Shown in pieces: positions 32,026 to 41,877 of a stretch of DNA of 64,000 nucleotides; position 1 is the first letter of the stretch; each line of letters starts with the position of its first letter. Both the position numbers and the translations under genes were made by a program. The notes below the pieces were generated by a model. That model was not told where the DNA came from, ran no database searches, and saw nothing but the letters and a program-made list of their open reading frames with translations. The DNA comes from [Mycobacterium] vasticus (lineage in GTDB: Bacteria; Actinomycetota; Actinomycetes; Mycobacteriales; Mycobacteriaceae): assembly GCF_020181595.1 (NCBI RefSeq), contig NZ_CP084028.1, forward strand, positions 1,979,631 through 2,043,630, in the 5' to 3' direction.

Positions 32026-33255
32026 ATGGCCGACGACGCTTCTGCGCTCCTGGTCCAGCTCGCCGGCCGCATGCTGGCCGAGCTGGACGACCTGGTCGCC
32101 ACCATGAACGCCGCCGAAATCGAGGTCGCTCCGGGGCTGGCCGCCGACCGCGCCATTGCCGAGGAAGTTGCCGCGAGCAACCGGGCCAACGTCGAACAGG
32201 TGCTGCATTCGGTGCTCGCGGACGCGGAGAACCTGACGCTACCGGGTCCGCCGGACCAGGCGTACGACGTCATGCGGACCGTCGTACGTCGCGGTCTGGG
32301 CCTGGACATGCTTTTTCAGGCGTACCGGCGTGGACAGACCGTGGTCTGGCAGCGCTTCATGCAGCTGGCCCCCGTGATTGCCCCGTCGGGTCCGCAACTC
32401 GTGGAGATGATCGACCGATTCGCCGCGGTGCTGTTCGCCTATGTGGATGCGGTTCTGCTGGAACTCGTGGCCGAGGCGCAGCGTCTCCACGAGGAGATGG
32501 CCGGTGGCGCACTCGCCCGGCGGCTGGAGACGGTCCGGCTCATCCTTGACGGCGCGCCGCTCGATGAGCGGGTGGCCACCGGCCGCCTCGGCTACGAACT
32601 GGCGCGACAGCACACCGCGCTGGTGTTGTGGCTGGACGGGCCGAGTAGTGACAACGGTGAGTTGGAGTCGGTGGCAATGGCCCTCGCGCGGTCGGTGCGT
32701 GCCCGGCAGCCGTTGACTGTCGCAGCGGGCGTACGAAGCCTGTGGGCATGGATCGGGGCAGACGGTGTGCTGCGGCGAGACGCGCTCGAGGACGCGATGG
32801 GCAGTGCTCCCGCTGGGATGCGGGCTGCGGTCGGACCCACTCTCGCCGGGACGGCGGGGTTCCGTGCCTCGCACACCGCGGCGCTCGTCGCCGCGCAGAT
32901 CGTCGGCGACAACCCGGGTGGTGAGCGTCTGGTCACCTTCGCAGACATCCAACCGATCCTGGCCCTGGCCCGCGATGAATCGGCGGCCGCGCGGTTCGTC
33001 GCCGAGACCCTCGGCGGTCTCGCTGTTGCCGACGAACGCGGCGAGCGACTGCGGAGCACCCTGCGGCTGTACCTCGCCGAGGCGGACAACGCGTCGCTGG
33101 CCGCCGCGCGGCTGCACACGCACCGCAACACGGTCCTGCAACGCGTCGACAAGGCCACCCAACGACTCGGCTACCCGCCGGGTGATCGCAGGCTCGCCGT
33201 CATGACCGCCCTGGAGATCGCCCATTTGGTCGGACCGAAGGTGCTGAGCCCCTGA
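32026..33255 (+). CDS. PucR/CdaR-family transcriptional regulator
   Basis: This 409-residue protein has a helical N-terminal sensor region (about 1-160; LLVQLAGRMLAELDDLVATM, GLDMLFQAYRRGQTVVWQRF), a central GGDEF-like PucR domain (about 170-320), and the C-terminal PucR helix-turn-helix (LRLYLAEADNASLAAARLHT, HRNTVLQRVDKATQRLG). PucR regulators often activate neighbouring catabolic genes in response to the substrate. The divergent position points to control of the monooxygenase-hydrolase pair. Its last 56 bp overlap the tail of the convergent winged-helix gene. Confidence 0.85.
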   Translation: MADDASALLVQLAGRMLAELDDLVATMNAAEIEVAPGLAADRAIAEEVAASNRANVEQVLHSVLADAENLTLPGPPDQAYDVMRTVVRRGLGLDMLFQAYRRGQTVVWQRFMQLAPVIAPSGPQLVEMIDRFAAVLFAYVDAVLLELVAEAQRLHEEMAGGALARRLETVRLILDGAPLDERVATGRLGYELARQHTALVLWLDGPSSDNGELESVAMALARSVRARQPLTVAAGVRSLWAWIGADGVLRRDALEDAMGSAPAGMRAAVGPTLAGTAGFRASHTAALVAAQIVGDNPGGERLVTFADIQPILALARDESAAARFVAETLGGLAVADERGERLRSTLRLYLAEADNASLAAARLHTHRNTVLQRVDKATQRLGYPPGDRRLAVMTALEIAHLVGPKVLSP

Positions 33256-34411
33256 CCAGCGGCGACGGGAACCGCGGCGGCACCCGCACCCCGTTGAGCC
33301 AGTCGGTGAGCTCCCGCGCCCGCCGAGTCAGCACGTCTCGCGCCGCCCGGCCCGGGTCCTCCAGGAACTGCACCTGGACCTGCGCGGCGGCGTCCTGATA
33401 CCAGCCGCCCACGATCCGGCCGTCCCACCACAGCGTCGGGCCGGCGTTGCCGTAGTTGTCGAACAGCTGCCCGCGATGCTCGCCGAGGTACCAGTCGCGG
33501 TGATACCAGCCCATGGTGGTGACGTCCAGGCCCGGTAGCAGGGCGCCCCACGGCTCGGCGTCGGGTTCGGGCTCCAGATCGTCGGGCAGCGCGTACCCCG
33601 GGGTGCCGTGCAGGTCGACGTCGACGGCGCCGATGTCGCGCAACGCTTTTCGGATCGCGGTCTTGGTGGCGCCGAACCACCAGGTGATGTCCTCGGCGGT
33701 GGCCGGGCCGAACCCGCGTAGCCAGGTGCCGACTAGCTGCGCTTGGGCGGCCTCGGCACTCATCGGCGCGCCAGGCTCGCCGAGCCAGTCCACCGCGCTC
33801 ACCCACCGCGGCCGCGACGAGGTCCAGCCGCCGTCATTGGGCCCGCGCACGATGTCGCCCTGCGTGCCGAGCACGGTCAGCGCCCGCGGCGCCAGGTGCG
33901 TTTGGCCGCCGTAGGACTTGCCGGGCGCCGGATCGTAGGTGCCGGCCAGCTCGGGCAGGGCGGTGCGCAGCGCGGTGCTGCTGGTCGGCCCGTGCTCGTC
34001 GAGGTGGCGCAGCACGGCGTCGCCGGCCCGGGCCAGCCACTCTTCGCCGTCGTCGGCGACTCCGGCCTTGCCGACGTCGGCGATCAGCTTGCGCCGTTCG
34101 GCGCCGGCCACCCGATCGCTGGCGGCAGCCTGCACGGCCGGTAGGTCGGCGGGGTCGATCACCCACAGCGTGCGGCGCATCGCCAGATGCTTGACCAGCG
34201 ACCGCTTCTCATAGAGGGCGTCGTTCAGGTCGGCCACGGCGAACGGTGACGAGCGCGCCCACAGCGACAGGTACGGCGTGGCCGGATCGGTGCCGTGCAG
34301 ACCGATCAGCGTCGCCGCGATCCGAGTGACCGACTCACCGGTGGTATCAGGGGTCAGGAAATGCCTGCGCGCCAGACGGTTTCGCCGCTCGGCGACGCTG
34401 AAGCTGCGCAC
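33200..34411 (-). CDS. Winged-helix DNA-binding protein, AlkZ/YcaQ-like (HTH_42)
   Basis: This protein of about 403 residues resembles the AlkZ-like/YcaQ winged-helix family of DNA glycosylases that unhook crosslinks or remove bulky alkyl adducts. Visible family blocks are RLARRHFLTP, ATLIGLHGTDPATPYLSLWA, LVKHLAMRRTLWVIDPADLP, WLRGFGPATAEDITWWFGAT and LLPGLDVTTMGWYHRDWYLG. Glycosylase activity is not proven. GTG start; it follows the small acidic-protein gene by 3 nt and is surely co-transcribed. The last 20 or so residues (SPLVRGSAPSVRPNGRSPGR) look non-conserved and are encoded antisense to the pucR 3' end. Confidence 0.72.
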   Translation of the reverse strand: MRSFSVAERRNRLARRHFLTPDTTGESVTRIAATLIGLHGTDPATPYLSLWARSSPFAVADLNDALYEKRSLVKHLAMRRTLWVIDPADLPAVQAAASDRVAGAERRKLIADVGKAGVADDGEEWLARAGDAVLRHLDEHGPTSSTALRTALPELAGTYDPAPGKSYGGQTHLAPRALTVLGTQGDIVRGPNDGGWTSSRPRWVSAVDWLGEPGAPMSAEAAQAQLVGTWLRGFGPATAEDITWWFGATKTAIRKALRDIGAVDVDLHGTPGYALPDDLEPEPDAEPWGALLPGLDVTTMGWYHRDWYLGEHRGQLFDNYGNAGPTLWWDGRIVGGWYQDAAAQVQVQFLEDPGRAARDVLTRRARELTDWLNGVRVPPRFPSPLVRGSAPSVRPNGRSPGRS

Positions 34412-34414
34412 CGA

Positions 34415-34654
34415 TCAGTGCTCACCCTCGCGCATCGACTTGCGGATCTGCTCCACCCGGTCGGCGGCGGCGCGCTGGCGGTCCTCGAACTGCTGCTCGA
34501 CGGCGCGGCCCTCCGGCGTCTCCGAATCCAGCTCCTGGGCGCCGATCGAGGTCGCAATGCGGTCTTCGATCTTCTCGCGCACCGACTCGAACGTCGGCAC
34601 GCCGGCGTCGTCGTAACCGGTGTCGGGCTGCGGTTCGATCGGATCGTCACCCAT
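34415..34654 (-). CDS. Small acidic conserved-type protein, function unknown
   Basis: This 79-residue hydrophilic protein starts GDDPIEPQPDTGYDD and then forms a charged helix (FESVREKIEDRIATSI, VEQQFEDRQRAAADRVEQIR) with coiled-coil character. There is no signal peptide or enzyme motif, and I do not recognise the family. The ATG at 34654 lies 7 nt after a TAACGT -10 box; a GTG three codons upstream is possible. It is the first gene of a pair with the winged-helix gene (3-nt gap). Confidence 0.65.
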   Translation of the reverse strand: MGDDPIEPQPDTGYDDAGVPTFESVREKIEDRIATSIGAQELDSETPEGRAVEQQFEDRQRAAADRVEQIRKSMREGEH

Positions 34655-34661
34655 GCTCGAC

Positions 34662-34667
34662 ACGTTA
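34662..34667 (-). promoter_or_regulatory. -10 box of the small acidic protein and winged-helix operon
   Basis: TAACGT on the reverse strand is followed by GTCGAGC (7 nt) and ATG 34654, consistent with a leaderless mRNA. Confidence 0.4.
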
Positions 34668-34729
34668 CCGGCGGCGGGCGCTCACCGAGGCGGCCGCCGT
34701 CGCCACACCGGAGCCAGGAGGCCGGCTCA

Positions 34730-36034
34730 TCACGTGCTCGGGAACCCGATCGATGGCACACCCGGTGTGCCCAGGCGCCCGGCCAGCCAGGGCAGCGAGT
34801 CCGCGAACACCTTCCCGGCGAACGGCCAGTCGTGGCGGCCCGGCTCGGTGATGACCGCGCAGTCGATGCCGTTGGCCTGACCGAGTGCACACAGGGTCTT
34901 GGCGGCGGCCAGTTGTCCGTCGTTGTCCGACCGTGGGGTGGCGCCGTTGACGCCGAACCACCCGGAAACCCCGGAGTAGCGGCCATGTTTGGCGATCACC
35001 GTCGAAGGGTCGAAAGCCGCCCAGGCGTCGGCGCTACCGCCGAACAGCCGGCTGATGGTCTGGGCGCGGGTTCCGGTGTTCGGGCTGAGATCGCCGGCGA
35101 TGTCGACGAAGGTGCGGAACTTCTCCGGGTGCATGACGGTCAGGTCGACCGCGCAGGTGCCGCCCATGGACCAGCCGACGACGCCCCACTGCGAGGGTTT
35201 CGTGCTGACCCCGAAGTGCGAGATCACATACGGCACCACATCTTCGGTCAGGTGATCGGCGGCGTTGCCGCGCGTGCCGTTGACACATTCGGTGTCGTTG
35301 TTGAACGAACCGCCCGAGTCGACGAACACCAGCACCGGGGCGTTGTCGTGGTGTGCGGCCGCGAAGTCGTCGATCACCTTGATCGCGCCACCGGAGCGCA
35401 GCCAATCCGACGGCGTGTTGAACTCGCCGCCGATCATCATCACCGCCGGCAGTTCGGGCGGCGGGCTCTGGGCGAACCAGGACGGAGGCAGGTACACCAG
35501 CTCACCCCGATGCTTGAAATGTGAAGCGTCCGAGGGGATCGTCACGTTCAGCACGCGTCCCTGCCCGGGCGTCGTCAGATCGCTCTGATCCGGTAACGGG
35601 CCCGACGTCCACTGGCCCCAGGCGCTCTGCACGGTGGGGTAGTAGCCCACCCAGCCGTTGAGCGTCAGCGCCGCGCTGAGCAGGCACAGCGGCACCGCCA
35701 ACAGGGCCACCGCGCGCCGCCACCGCGCCGCGGTACGCCAGCCCACTGCCGCGATCGCCACCGCCGCCCCAACCAGGGCGATCCACCCCCACAACATCGG
35801 CGGCGCCGGCTCACCGGACAGGCCGTCGTCGGCGACGAACCAGTACGCGCCGCCGGCCGCAGCCAGCCCCAGCAGGCCCATCGGCGGGAGCGCCGTCAGC
35901 CAGCGGCGCGGAGGCCAGCCCAGGGCCAGGGCCAGCGCCAACACCGCCACCAACTGGACCGTCAGCGGGATCCAGCCGTGCATCAGCGAGGTGTGTTGGC
36001 CGCTGGACAGGATCACCTCTCCATGATGATCCAC
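34730..36034 (-). CDS. Membrane-anchored esterase (Rv1639c-like)
   Basis: This protein of about 434 residues has four membrane helices in residues 15-135 (e.g. LTVQLVAVLALALALGW, LLGLAAAGGAYWFV), then an extracytoplasmic alpha/beta-hydrolase of the esterase-D/mycolyltransferase type. Nucleophile elbow: VVGWSMGGTCAVDL. A catalytic His is likely in TEPGRHDWPFAGK. The strand ELPAVMMIGGEFNTPSDW precedes VLVFVDSGGSFNND. The start is uncertain: GTG 36034 lies 8 nt after the lysX stop and is used here; an internal ATG at 35983 is the alternative. The tight spacing implies co-transcription with lysX. A role in cell-envelope lipid ester chemistry is inferred. Confidence 0.78.
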   Translation of the reverse strand: MDHHGEVILSSGQHTSLMHGWIPLTVQLVAVLALALALGWPPRRWLTALPPMGLLGLAAAGGAYWFVADDGLSGEPAPPMLWGWIALVGAAVAIAAVGWRTAARWRRAVALLAVPLCLLSAALTLNGWVGYYPTVQSAWGQWTSGPLPDQSDLTTPGQGRVLNVTIPSDASHFKHRGELVYLPPSWFAQSPPPELPAVMMIGGEFNTPSDWLRSGGAIKVIDDFAAAHHDNAPVLVFVDSGGSFNNDTECVNGTRGNAADHLTEDVVPYVISHFGVSTKPSQWGVVGWSMGGTCAVDLTVMHPEKFRTFVDIAGDLSPNTGTRAQTISRLFGGSADAWAAFDPSTVIAKHGRYSGVSGWFGVNGATPRSDNDGQLAAAKTLCALGQANGIDCAVITEPGRHDWPFAGKVFADSLPWLAGRLGTPGVPSIGFPST

Positions 36035-36042
36035 AATTGGGG

Positions 36043-39000
36043 TCAACGCGGCTTGGCCAGCGGGAACGGCAGCGTGTCCCGAATGCTGTGACCGGTGATG
36101 AGCATGACCACCCGGTCCACCCCCATGCCCAGGCCGCCGGTCGGGGCCATCGCGTACTCCAGGGCCTGCAGGAAGTCCTCGTCGAGCTCCATGGCCTCGG
36201 TGTCGCCGCCGGCGGCCAGCACCGACTGCTGATGCAGCCTGCGGCGCTGCTCCACCGGGTCGGTGAGTTCGCTGTAGGCGGTGCCCAATTCGACGCCCCA
36301 CGCCACCAGATCCCACCGCTCGGCCACGCCGGGCCGGCTGCGGTGCGGCCGGGTCAGCGGCGAGACCGAGGTGGGGAAGTCGGTGTAGAAGGTGGGCCGC
36401 TCGGTGCGCGACTCGACGAGGTGCTCGTAGAGTTCGAGCACCACCTGGCCGGCGTCCCACTGCCGCAGGAAGTGCACGCCGACGTCGTTGCACAACCGGC
36501 GCAGGGTGCCCAGGTCGGTGTCGGTGTCGATGTGCTCGCCGAGGGCGTGCGACACCGCGTCGTGCACGGTGCGCACCGGCCAGTCCCCGGAGATGTCCAC
36601 CGGTTCCAGCTCGCCGTCGGCGCCGGGCCGCATCACCACCGGGGCGCCGTTGGCGGCCACCGCCGCGTTCTGGATCAGCTCGCGGGCACCGTCGATCCAG
36701 GCGAGGTAGTCGCCGTGGGCCTGATAGGCCTCCAGCAGGGTGAACTCCGGGTTGTGGCTGTAGTCGACGCCCTCGTTGCGAAACGCCCGGCCCAGCTCGA
36801 AGACCCGCTCCACCCCGCCCACGCACAGCCGCTTGAGGTAGAGCTCCGGCGCGATCCGCAGGTACAGGTCGAGGTCGTAGGCGTTGATGTGGGTGACGAA
36901 CGGCCGGGCGTTGGCCCCGCCGTGCAGTTGCTGCAAGATCGGGGTCTCGACCTCCAGGAATCCCTTGGCGAACAACGTGTCCCGGATGGAGCGCAGCACC
37001 CTGCTGCGCGCGGCGATCAACTCGCGGGCCTCGGTGTTGATGGCCAGGTCGACGTAGCGCGACCGCACCCGTGCCTCCGGGTCGGTCAGGCCCTTCCACT
37101 TGTCGGGCAGGGGACGCAGGCACTTGCCGACCAACCGCCACTGCTGCACCAGCAGCGAGGGTGTGCCGTTGCGGCTGTGGCCCATGCGGCCGGTCGCCTC
37201 GATCAGGTCGCCCAGATCCACCATCGAGCTGAAGTGCGCGGCATGCCCGTCGTCCACGCCCTTGAGCACCGAATTGTCCAGCAGCAGTTGCACTTCACCC
37301 GACCAGTCGCGCAGCTGGGCGAAGAGCACGCCGCCGAAGTCGCGGACCCGCAGCACCCGGCCCGTCACCGACACGCTCTGGCTGGGGTCGCTGTCCAGGG
37401 CCTGGGCCACGGTGTGCGACGGAGGTGAGCCCACCGGGTAGGCGTCGACACCGCCGTCCTGCAACGACTTCAGCTTGTTCAGCCGGACCCGGACCTGCTC
37501 GGGAAGCCGGGGCGCTGCCTCGGCGGGCTCGGCGAACTCGGCCGGCCCGGTGGGGTAGTCGGGCGCGGTGCCGTCGCTGTGCAGCATCCCGGTGGCGGCC
37601 ACCGCGGCGGGCACCGCCGAATGGTGGCCGGTGTGCTGTTCCTGGCGCCGTGAAAACGGCAGCACCAGAAAGCCTTCGGCGATCACCGAGGCGACACCCA
37701 CCCGGGGGATCAGCCGGGCGTCCTCGTAGCAGGCGTACCGCGGTACCCACTGCGGCTGGTATTTCATGTTCGACCGGTAGAGCGTCTCCAACTGCCACCA
37801 GCGGGAGAAGAACATCAGCAGCCGCCGCCACAGCCGCAGCACCGGCCCGGCGCCGATCTGGGCACCCTGTTCGAAGGCGGCCCGAAACATCGCGAAGTTC
37901 AACGAGATCCGGTTTACGCCGACGGTGCCGGCCTGCAGCGCCAGTTCGCTGACCATCAATTCGATGGTGCCGTTGGGCGACTGCGGCGAGCGGCGCATCA
38001 GATCCAGCGAGACGCCGCTGTTCCCCCACGGCACCAGCGACAGCATCGCCACCACTTCGCCGGTCTTGGGATCACCGCGCATCGCCTCGACCAGCAGGCA
38101 GTCGGCGTCGGCCGGGTCCCCGAGCCGGCCCAGCGCCATCGAGAAGCCGCGCTCGGATTCGGTGTCGCGCCAGGCGTCGGCGCGTTGCAGCACCAGCGCC
38201 ATCTCGTCGGCGCCGATCTCACTGTGCCGGCGCATCCGCACGGTCAGCCCGGAGCGCCGGGCCCGCGTCACCGCCTGACGCACCCCGCGCATGTCCGGGC
38301 CGGACAGCTTGAACTCCGAGGGCCGCAGAATCGCCTCGTCGCCGAGTTCCAGTGCGCTCAGCCCGGCCTCCTGGAAGGCGTGTGCACCCGCGGAACTGGC
38401 GCCCATGACGCCCGGCGCCCAGCCGTAGTCCTCGCATTCGCGCAGCCAGGCGTGGATGGCCTGCGGCCAGGCTCGCGGGTCGCCGACCGGGTCGCCGCTG
38501 GCCAGGCAGACGCCCACCTCGACCCGGTAGGTGATCGCGGCGCGCCCGTTGGGGGCGAACACCACCGACTTGTCCCGGCGGGTGGCGAAGTAGCCCAGCG
38601 AGTCGTTGCGCCCGTACTGCTCCAGCAGCCCCCGGATGGCCGACTCGTCCTGGCCGGTGAGCGCGTTGTCGGAGCGCTGGGACAAGAACAGCACGATCGC
38701 CGCGACGATCAGGGCCAGCGCACCGAGCAGCCCGCACAGCGCTTTGAGGCCGAAGTCGGGTTTGCCGGAGAAAAAGTCCGGTTCCAGCAGCGCGAAGCCG
38801 ACGACCCGGTTCACCACATAGGGCAGCCGCATCGGCGGCTCCACGGATCCGGGGAACATCTCGATGAGCGCCCAGCACAGCCCGATCGCCACCGCCCAGC
38901 CGGCCAGCAGTGTGGCCGCCGATCTCAGCAGCGCCCCGCGGCGGACCTTGGCCCAGAACTGCCCGTAGGACACCACCAGCAGCACCAGTGCGGCGCTGTG

Positions 39001-39372
39001 CAGCGCCAGGCCCACATACGTGCTGACGCCCTGTGCGGTGTCGGTGGTGCCGATGAGCAGGCGTTTGATGTTCCAGGCGGCGCCCACCAGCACGTTGGCC
39101 AGCAGCAGCCACCAGGCGATGCGTTTGCGGGCACTGAGTGCGGCGGCCAGCAGCACCAGCACGAACGCCCAGGCCAGGCTGGTGTCGGGGAAGTTGAACA
39201 AGTACTTGTCGATGAACTCTCGCGGCACCCGGATGATCCAGCGGATCACCGGCGACATGCTGCCCAAAAGCGTCAGCGTCGCGGCGATGCCGACCGCCCA
39301 GGCGGCCGCTGCGGGCACCCAGTGCAACCGGGAGGTCGTGCGGCTGCGCGAGCGCGGCTGAGTCAGCGTCAT
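36043..39372 (-). CDS. lysX: Bifunctional lysyl-tRNA synthetase / lysyl-phosphatidylglycerol synthase LysX
   Basis: This 1109-residue fusion protein has an N-terminal membrane domain of about six or seven helices (residues about 15-235), an MprF-type transferase domain (about 240-570; [39 protein letters not shown]), then a class II lysyl-tRNA synthetase (about 620-1109). The synthetase shows an OB-fold anticodon domain ([20 protein letters not shown]), motif 2 [20 protein letters not shown] and motif 3 [15 protein letters not shown]. LysX adds lysine to phosphatidylglycerol, giving resistance to cationic peptides. M. tuberculosis LysX is somewhat longer (about 1172). ATG 39372 follows TATTCT by 8 nt. 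Confidence 0.95.
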   Translation of the reverse strand: MTLTQPRSRSRTTSRLHWVPAAAAWAVGIAATLTLLGSMSPVIRWIIRVPREFIDKYLFNFPDTSLAWAFVLVLLAAALSARKRIAWWLLLANVLVGAAWNIKRLLIGTTDTAQGVSTYVGLALHSAALVLLVVSYGQFWAKVRRGALLRSAATLLAGWAVAIGLCWALIEMFPGSVEPPMRLPYVVNRVVGFALLEPDFFSGKPDFGLKALCGLLGALALIVAAIVLFLSQRSDNALTGQDESAIRGLLEQYGRNDSLGYFATRRDKSVVFAPNGRAAITYRVEVGVCLASGDPVGDPRAWPQAIHAWLRECEDYGWAPGVMGASSAGAHAFQEAGLSALELGDEAILRPSEFKLSGPDMRGVRQAVTRARRSGLTVRMRRHSEIGADEMALVLQRADAWRDTESERGFSMALGRLGDPADADCLLVEAMRGDPKTGEVVAMLSLVPWGNSGVSLDLMRRSPQSPNGTIELMVSELALQAGTVGVNRISLNFAMFRAAFEQGAQIGAGPVLRLWRRLLMFFSRWWQLETLYRSNMKYQPQWVPRYACYEDARLIPRVGVASVIAEGFLVLPFSRRQEQHTGHHSAVPAAVAATGMLHSDGTAPDYPTGPAEFAEPAEAAPRLPEQVRVRLNKLKSLQDGGVDAYPVGSPPSHTVAQALDSDPSQSVSVTGRVLRVRDFGGVLFAQLRDWSGEVQLLLDNSVLKGVDDGHAAHFSSMVDLGDLIEATGRMGHSRNGTPSLLVQQWRLVGKCLRPLPDKWKGLTDPEARVRSRYVDLAINTEARELIAARSRVLRSIRDTLFAKGFLEVETPILQQLHGGANARPFVTHINAYDLDLYLRIAPELYLKRLCVGGVERVFELGRAFRNEGVDYSHNPEFTLLEAYQAHGDYLAWIDGARELIQNAAVAANGAPVVMRPGADGELEPVDISGDWPVRTVHDAVSHALGEHIDTDTDLGTLRRLCNDVGVHFLRQWDAGQVVLELYEHLVESRTERPTFYTDFPTSVSPLTRPHRSRPGVAERWDLVAWGVELGTAYSELTDPVEQRRRLHQQSVLAAGGDTEAMELDEDFLQALEYAMAPTGGLGMGVDRVVMLITGHSIRDTLPFPLAKPR

Positions 39373-39380
39373 AGTCCGCG

Positions 39381-39386
39381 AGAATA
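39381..39386 (-). promoter_or_regulatory. -10 box of lysX
   Basis: TATTCT on the reverse strand stands 8 nt before the ATG at 39372, implying a leaderless or near-leaderless lysX mRNA. Confidence 0.45.
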
Positions 39387-39475
39387 AGCAGTTGAACCTG
39401 GAAAATCGGTGTGAGCCGCGCGCCGGGAATGCGCAGCCTTACTGGCGGGATTCCGGCTGAACGCATTGTTGCTGC

Positions 39476-39760
39476 TAGACTTCCTTTCGCGACCGTCCCG
39501 GCGTACGCCAGGACAGCAAGTGGAGTTCCCTCCCACCACTGGCCACGGAGCAATCCGCAGGCCCAGTGGTCCGGTCGCAGGCGGTGCGAATCGCCTGCTC
39601 TGCGCGGTGCGCAGGTGGCCCGATGCTATTCGGGTTGCGATCGGTCGGTATTGGGCCCTGCTTCGTGCAGGGCTTTTTTGCTGGTGGGTGGGGTCAGCGC
39701 CGCTGCGTCCGGACGAGCACTGCGGCGGCCGCGACCGGAAAGACTACCCAGGGAGGTCCC
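39476..39760 (+). promoter_or_regulatory. infC operon promoter and structured leader
   Basis: A -10 box TAGACT (39476-39481) predicts a start near 39488 and a leader of about 270 nt. The leader holds a hairpin GCAGGCG / CGCCTGC (39577-39583 with 39592-39598), an antiterminator strand and an intrinsic terminator (annotated separately), and finally GGGAGG (39751-39756) before the infC start. There is no other gene in this stretch. Confidence 0.6.
39611..39679 (+). terminator. Attenuator with competing antiterminator in the infC leader
   Basis: The terminator is GCCCTGC (39655-39661), loop TTCGT, GCAGGGC (39667-39673), then six T (39674-39679), about 80 nt before infC. The upstream strand GCAGGTGGCCC (39611-39621) can pair with GGGCCCTGC (39653-39661), with only a 2-nt bulge, and this removes the left arm of the terminator. 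The two structures exclude each other, the hallmark of an attenuator. L20 or IF3 feedback is the known theme for infC-rpmI-rplT operons in other bacteria. Confidence 0.65.
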
Positions 39761-40411
<651 letters not shown>

Positions 40412-40442
40412 AACGCAACACCGACACCAGAACTGAGGAAAC

Positions 40443-40637
40443 ATGCCCAAGGCGAAATCCCACAGCGGCGCTTCGAAGCGGTTCCGTCGCACCGGAACCG
40501 GCAAGATCGTCCGGCAGAAGGCCAACGCCCGCCACCTGCTCGAGCACAAGTCGAGCAAGCGCATGCGCCGGCTCGCCGGCCGCACCGAGGTGGCTGCCAG
40601 CGACACCAAGCGTGTCAACGCGATGCTGAACGGCTGA
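40443..40637 (+). CDS. rpmI: 50S ribosomal protein L35
   Basis: This 64-residue basic protein with [20 protein letters not shown] and [16 protein letters not shown] is a standard L35. GAGGAAAC immediately precedes the ATG. It is the second gene of the infC-rpmI-rplT operon, 31 bp after infC. Confidence 0.97.
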   Translation: MPKAKSHSGASKRFRRTGTGKIVRQKANARHLLEHKSSKRMRRLAGRTEVAASDTKRVNAMLNG

Positions 40638-40693
40638 CAGCCGCTTCACCTGACGCAAACCCCTTTACGCCCCAACGAGAGTAGGAACACCCC

Positions 40694-41083
40694 ATGGCAC
40701 GCGTGAAACGCGCAGTCAACGCCCAGAAGAAGCGCCGTACAGTCCTGAAGGCTTCGAAGGGTTACCGTGGCCAGCGTTCGCGGCTGTACCGCAAGGCCAA
40801 AGAGCAGCAGCTGCACTCAATGACCTACGCCTACCGGGACCGTCGTGCCCGCAAGGGCGAGTTCCGCAAGCTGTGGATCACCCGCATCAACGCGGCGGCC
40901 CGCGCCAACGACATCACCTACAACCGCCTGATCCAGGGCCTCAAGGCCGCTGGTGTCGAGGTGGACCGCAAGAACCTCGCCGAGATCGCCGTCAGCGACG
41001 CGGCCGCGTTCACCGCGCTGGTCGAGGTCGCCCGGGCTGCGCTGCCTGAGGACGTCAACGCGCCGTCCGGCGAGGCTGCCTGA
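40694..41083 (+). CDS. rplT: 50S ribosomal protein L20
   Basis: This 129-residue basic protein with [37 protein letters not shown] and [20 protein letters not shown] is L20, an early 23S rRNA-binding assembly protein. L20 is the autogenous repressor of the equivalent operon in E. coli and Bacillus, so it is a candidate effector of the leader upstream of infC. 56 bp separate it from rpmI. Confidence 0.97.
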   Translation: MARVKRAVNAQKKRRTVLKASKGYRGQRSRLYRKAKEQQLHSMTYAYRDRRARKGEFRKLWITRINAAARANDITYNRLIQGLKAAGVEVDRKNLAEIAVSDAAAFTALVEVARAALPEDVNAPSGEAA

Positions 41084-41094
41084 CCTCTGCGCCG

Positions 41095-41871
41095 ATGCTG
41101 ACCGAACGTTCGGCCCGCGTGGTCGCGGCGGTCAAGCTGCACCGGCACGTGGCCAGGAAGCGCGAACAGCGCTTCCTGGCCGAGGGGCCCAATCTGGTCG
41201 AGGCCGCCATCCGTCGCGGCCTGGCCGTCGAGGTCTTCGCCACCGAGGCGGCCGCCGCGCGTCACGAGGAACTCCTGGCGGCCACACCGGTCCAGCTCGT
41301 CACCGAGCGCGCGGCGAAAGCACTGTCGGACACCGTCACACCGGCGGGACTGATCGCGGTGTGCGCGCTGCCCGAACCGGATCTGAGCGAATTGCTTTCC
41401 GGCGCACCGAAATTGGTGGCAGTCGCAGTGGGAGTCGGTGAACCGGGAAATGCCGGCACGCTGATCCGTATCGCCGATGCCACCGGCGCTGACGCAGTGG
41501 TGCTGACCGGCAGCAGCGTCGATCCCTACAACGGAAAATGCCTGCGTTCCTCGGCGGGCAGCATCTTCAACGTTCCGGTCGTGGTGGACGCCGACACCGA
41601 CGCGGTGCTCGCGGCGCTGGCACGGGCCGGGCTGCAGGTGCTGGCGACAGCCCTGGACGGTGAATTGAGCTTGGACGACGCCGATCCGGTGTTGGCCGCG
41701 CCGACGGCATGGCTGTTCGGTCCGGAAGCCCAGGGGTTGCCGGCCGCCGCCGCCGCGGCCGCTGATCACCGAGTGGTCATCCCGATGTCCGGTGGCGCCG
41801 AAAGCCTGAATGTGGCTGCGGCCGCGGCGATCTGCCTGTATCAGAGCGCGCGGGCGCAGCGCAGGGCCTAA
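41095..41871 (+). CDS. tsnR: SpoU/TrmH-family rRNA 2'-O-methyltransferase
   Basis: This 258-residue knotted methyltransferase has an N-terminal substrate-binding domain (KLHRHVARKREQRFLAEGPN) and a SPOUT catalytic domain with motif 1 VGEPGNAGTLIRIADATG, motif 2 TAWLFGPEAQGLP and motif 3 VVIPMSGGAESLNVAAAAAI. The ATG lies 11 nt after the rplT stop, so it belongs to the ribosomal-protein operon. The M. tuberculosis homologue is Rv1644 (tsnR). The modified nucleotide is not determined by the sequence. Confidence 0.92.
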   Translation: MLTERSARVVAAVKLHRHVARKREQRFLAEGPNLVEAAIRRGLAVEVFATEAAAARHEELLAATPVQLVTERAAKALSDTVTPAGLIAVCALPEPDLSELLSGAPKLVAVAVGVGEPGNAGTLIRIADATGADAVVLTGSSVDPYNGKCLRSSAGSIFNVPVVVDADTDAVLAALARAGLQVLATALDGELSLDDADPVLAAPTAWLFGPEAQGLPAAAAAAADHRVVIPMSGGAESLNVAAAAAICLYQSARAQRRA

Positions 41872-41877
41872 ATCGTT

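Noticed and set aside
36035..37141. Upstream extension of the membrane esterase reading frame into lysX
   Set aside because: This part is out of frame with lysX, Arg/Gly-rich and non-conserved; the esterase must begin after the lysX stop.
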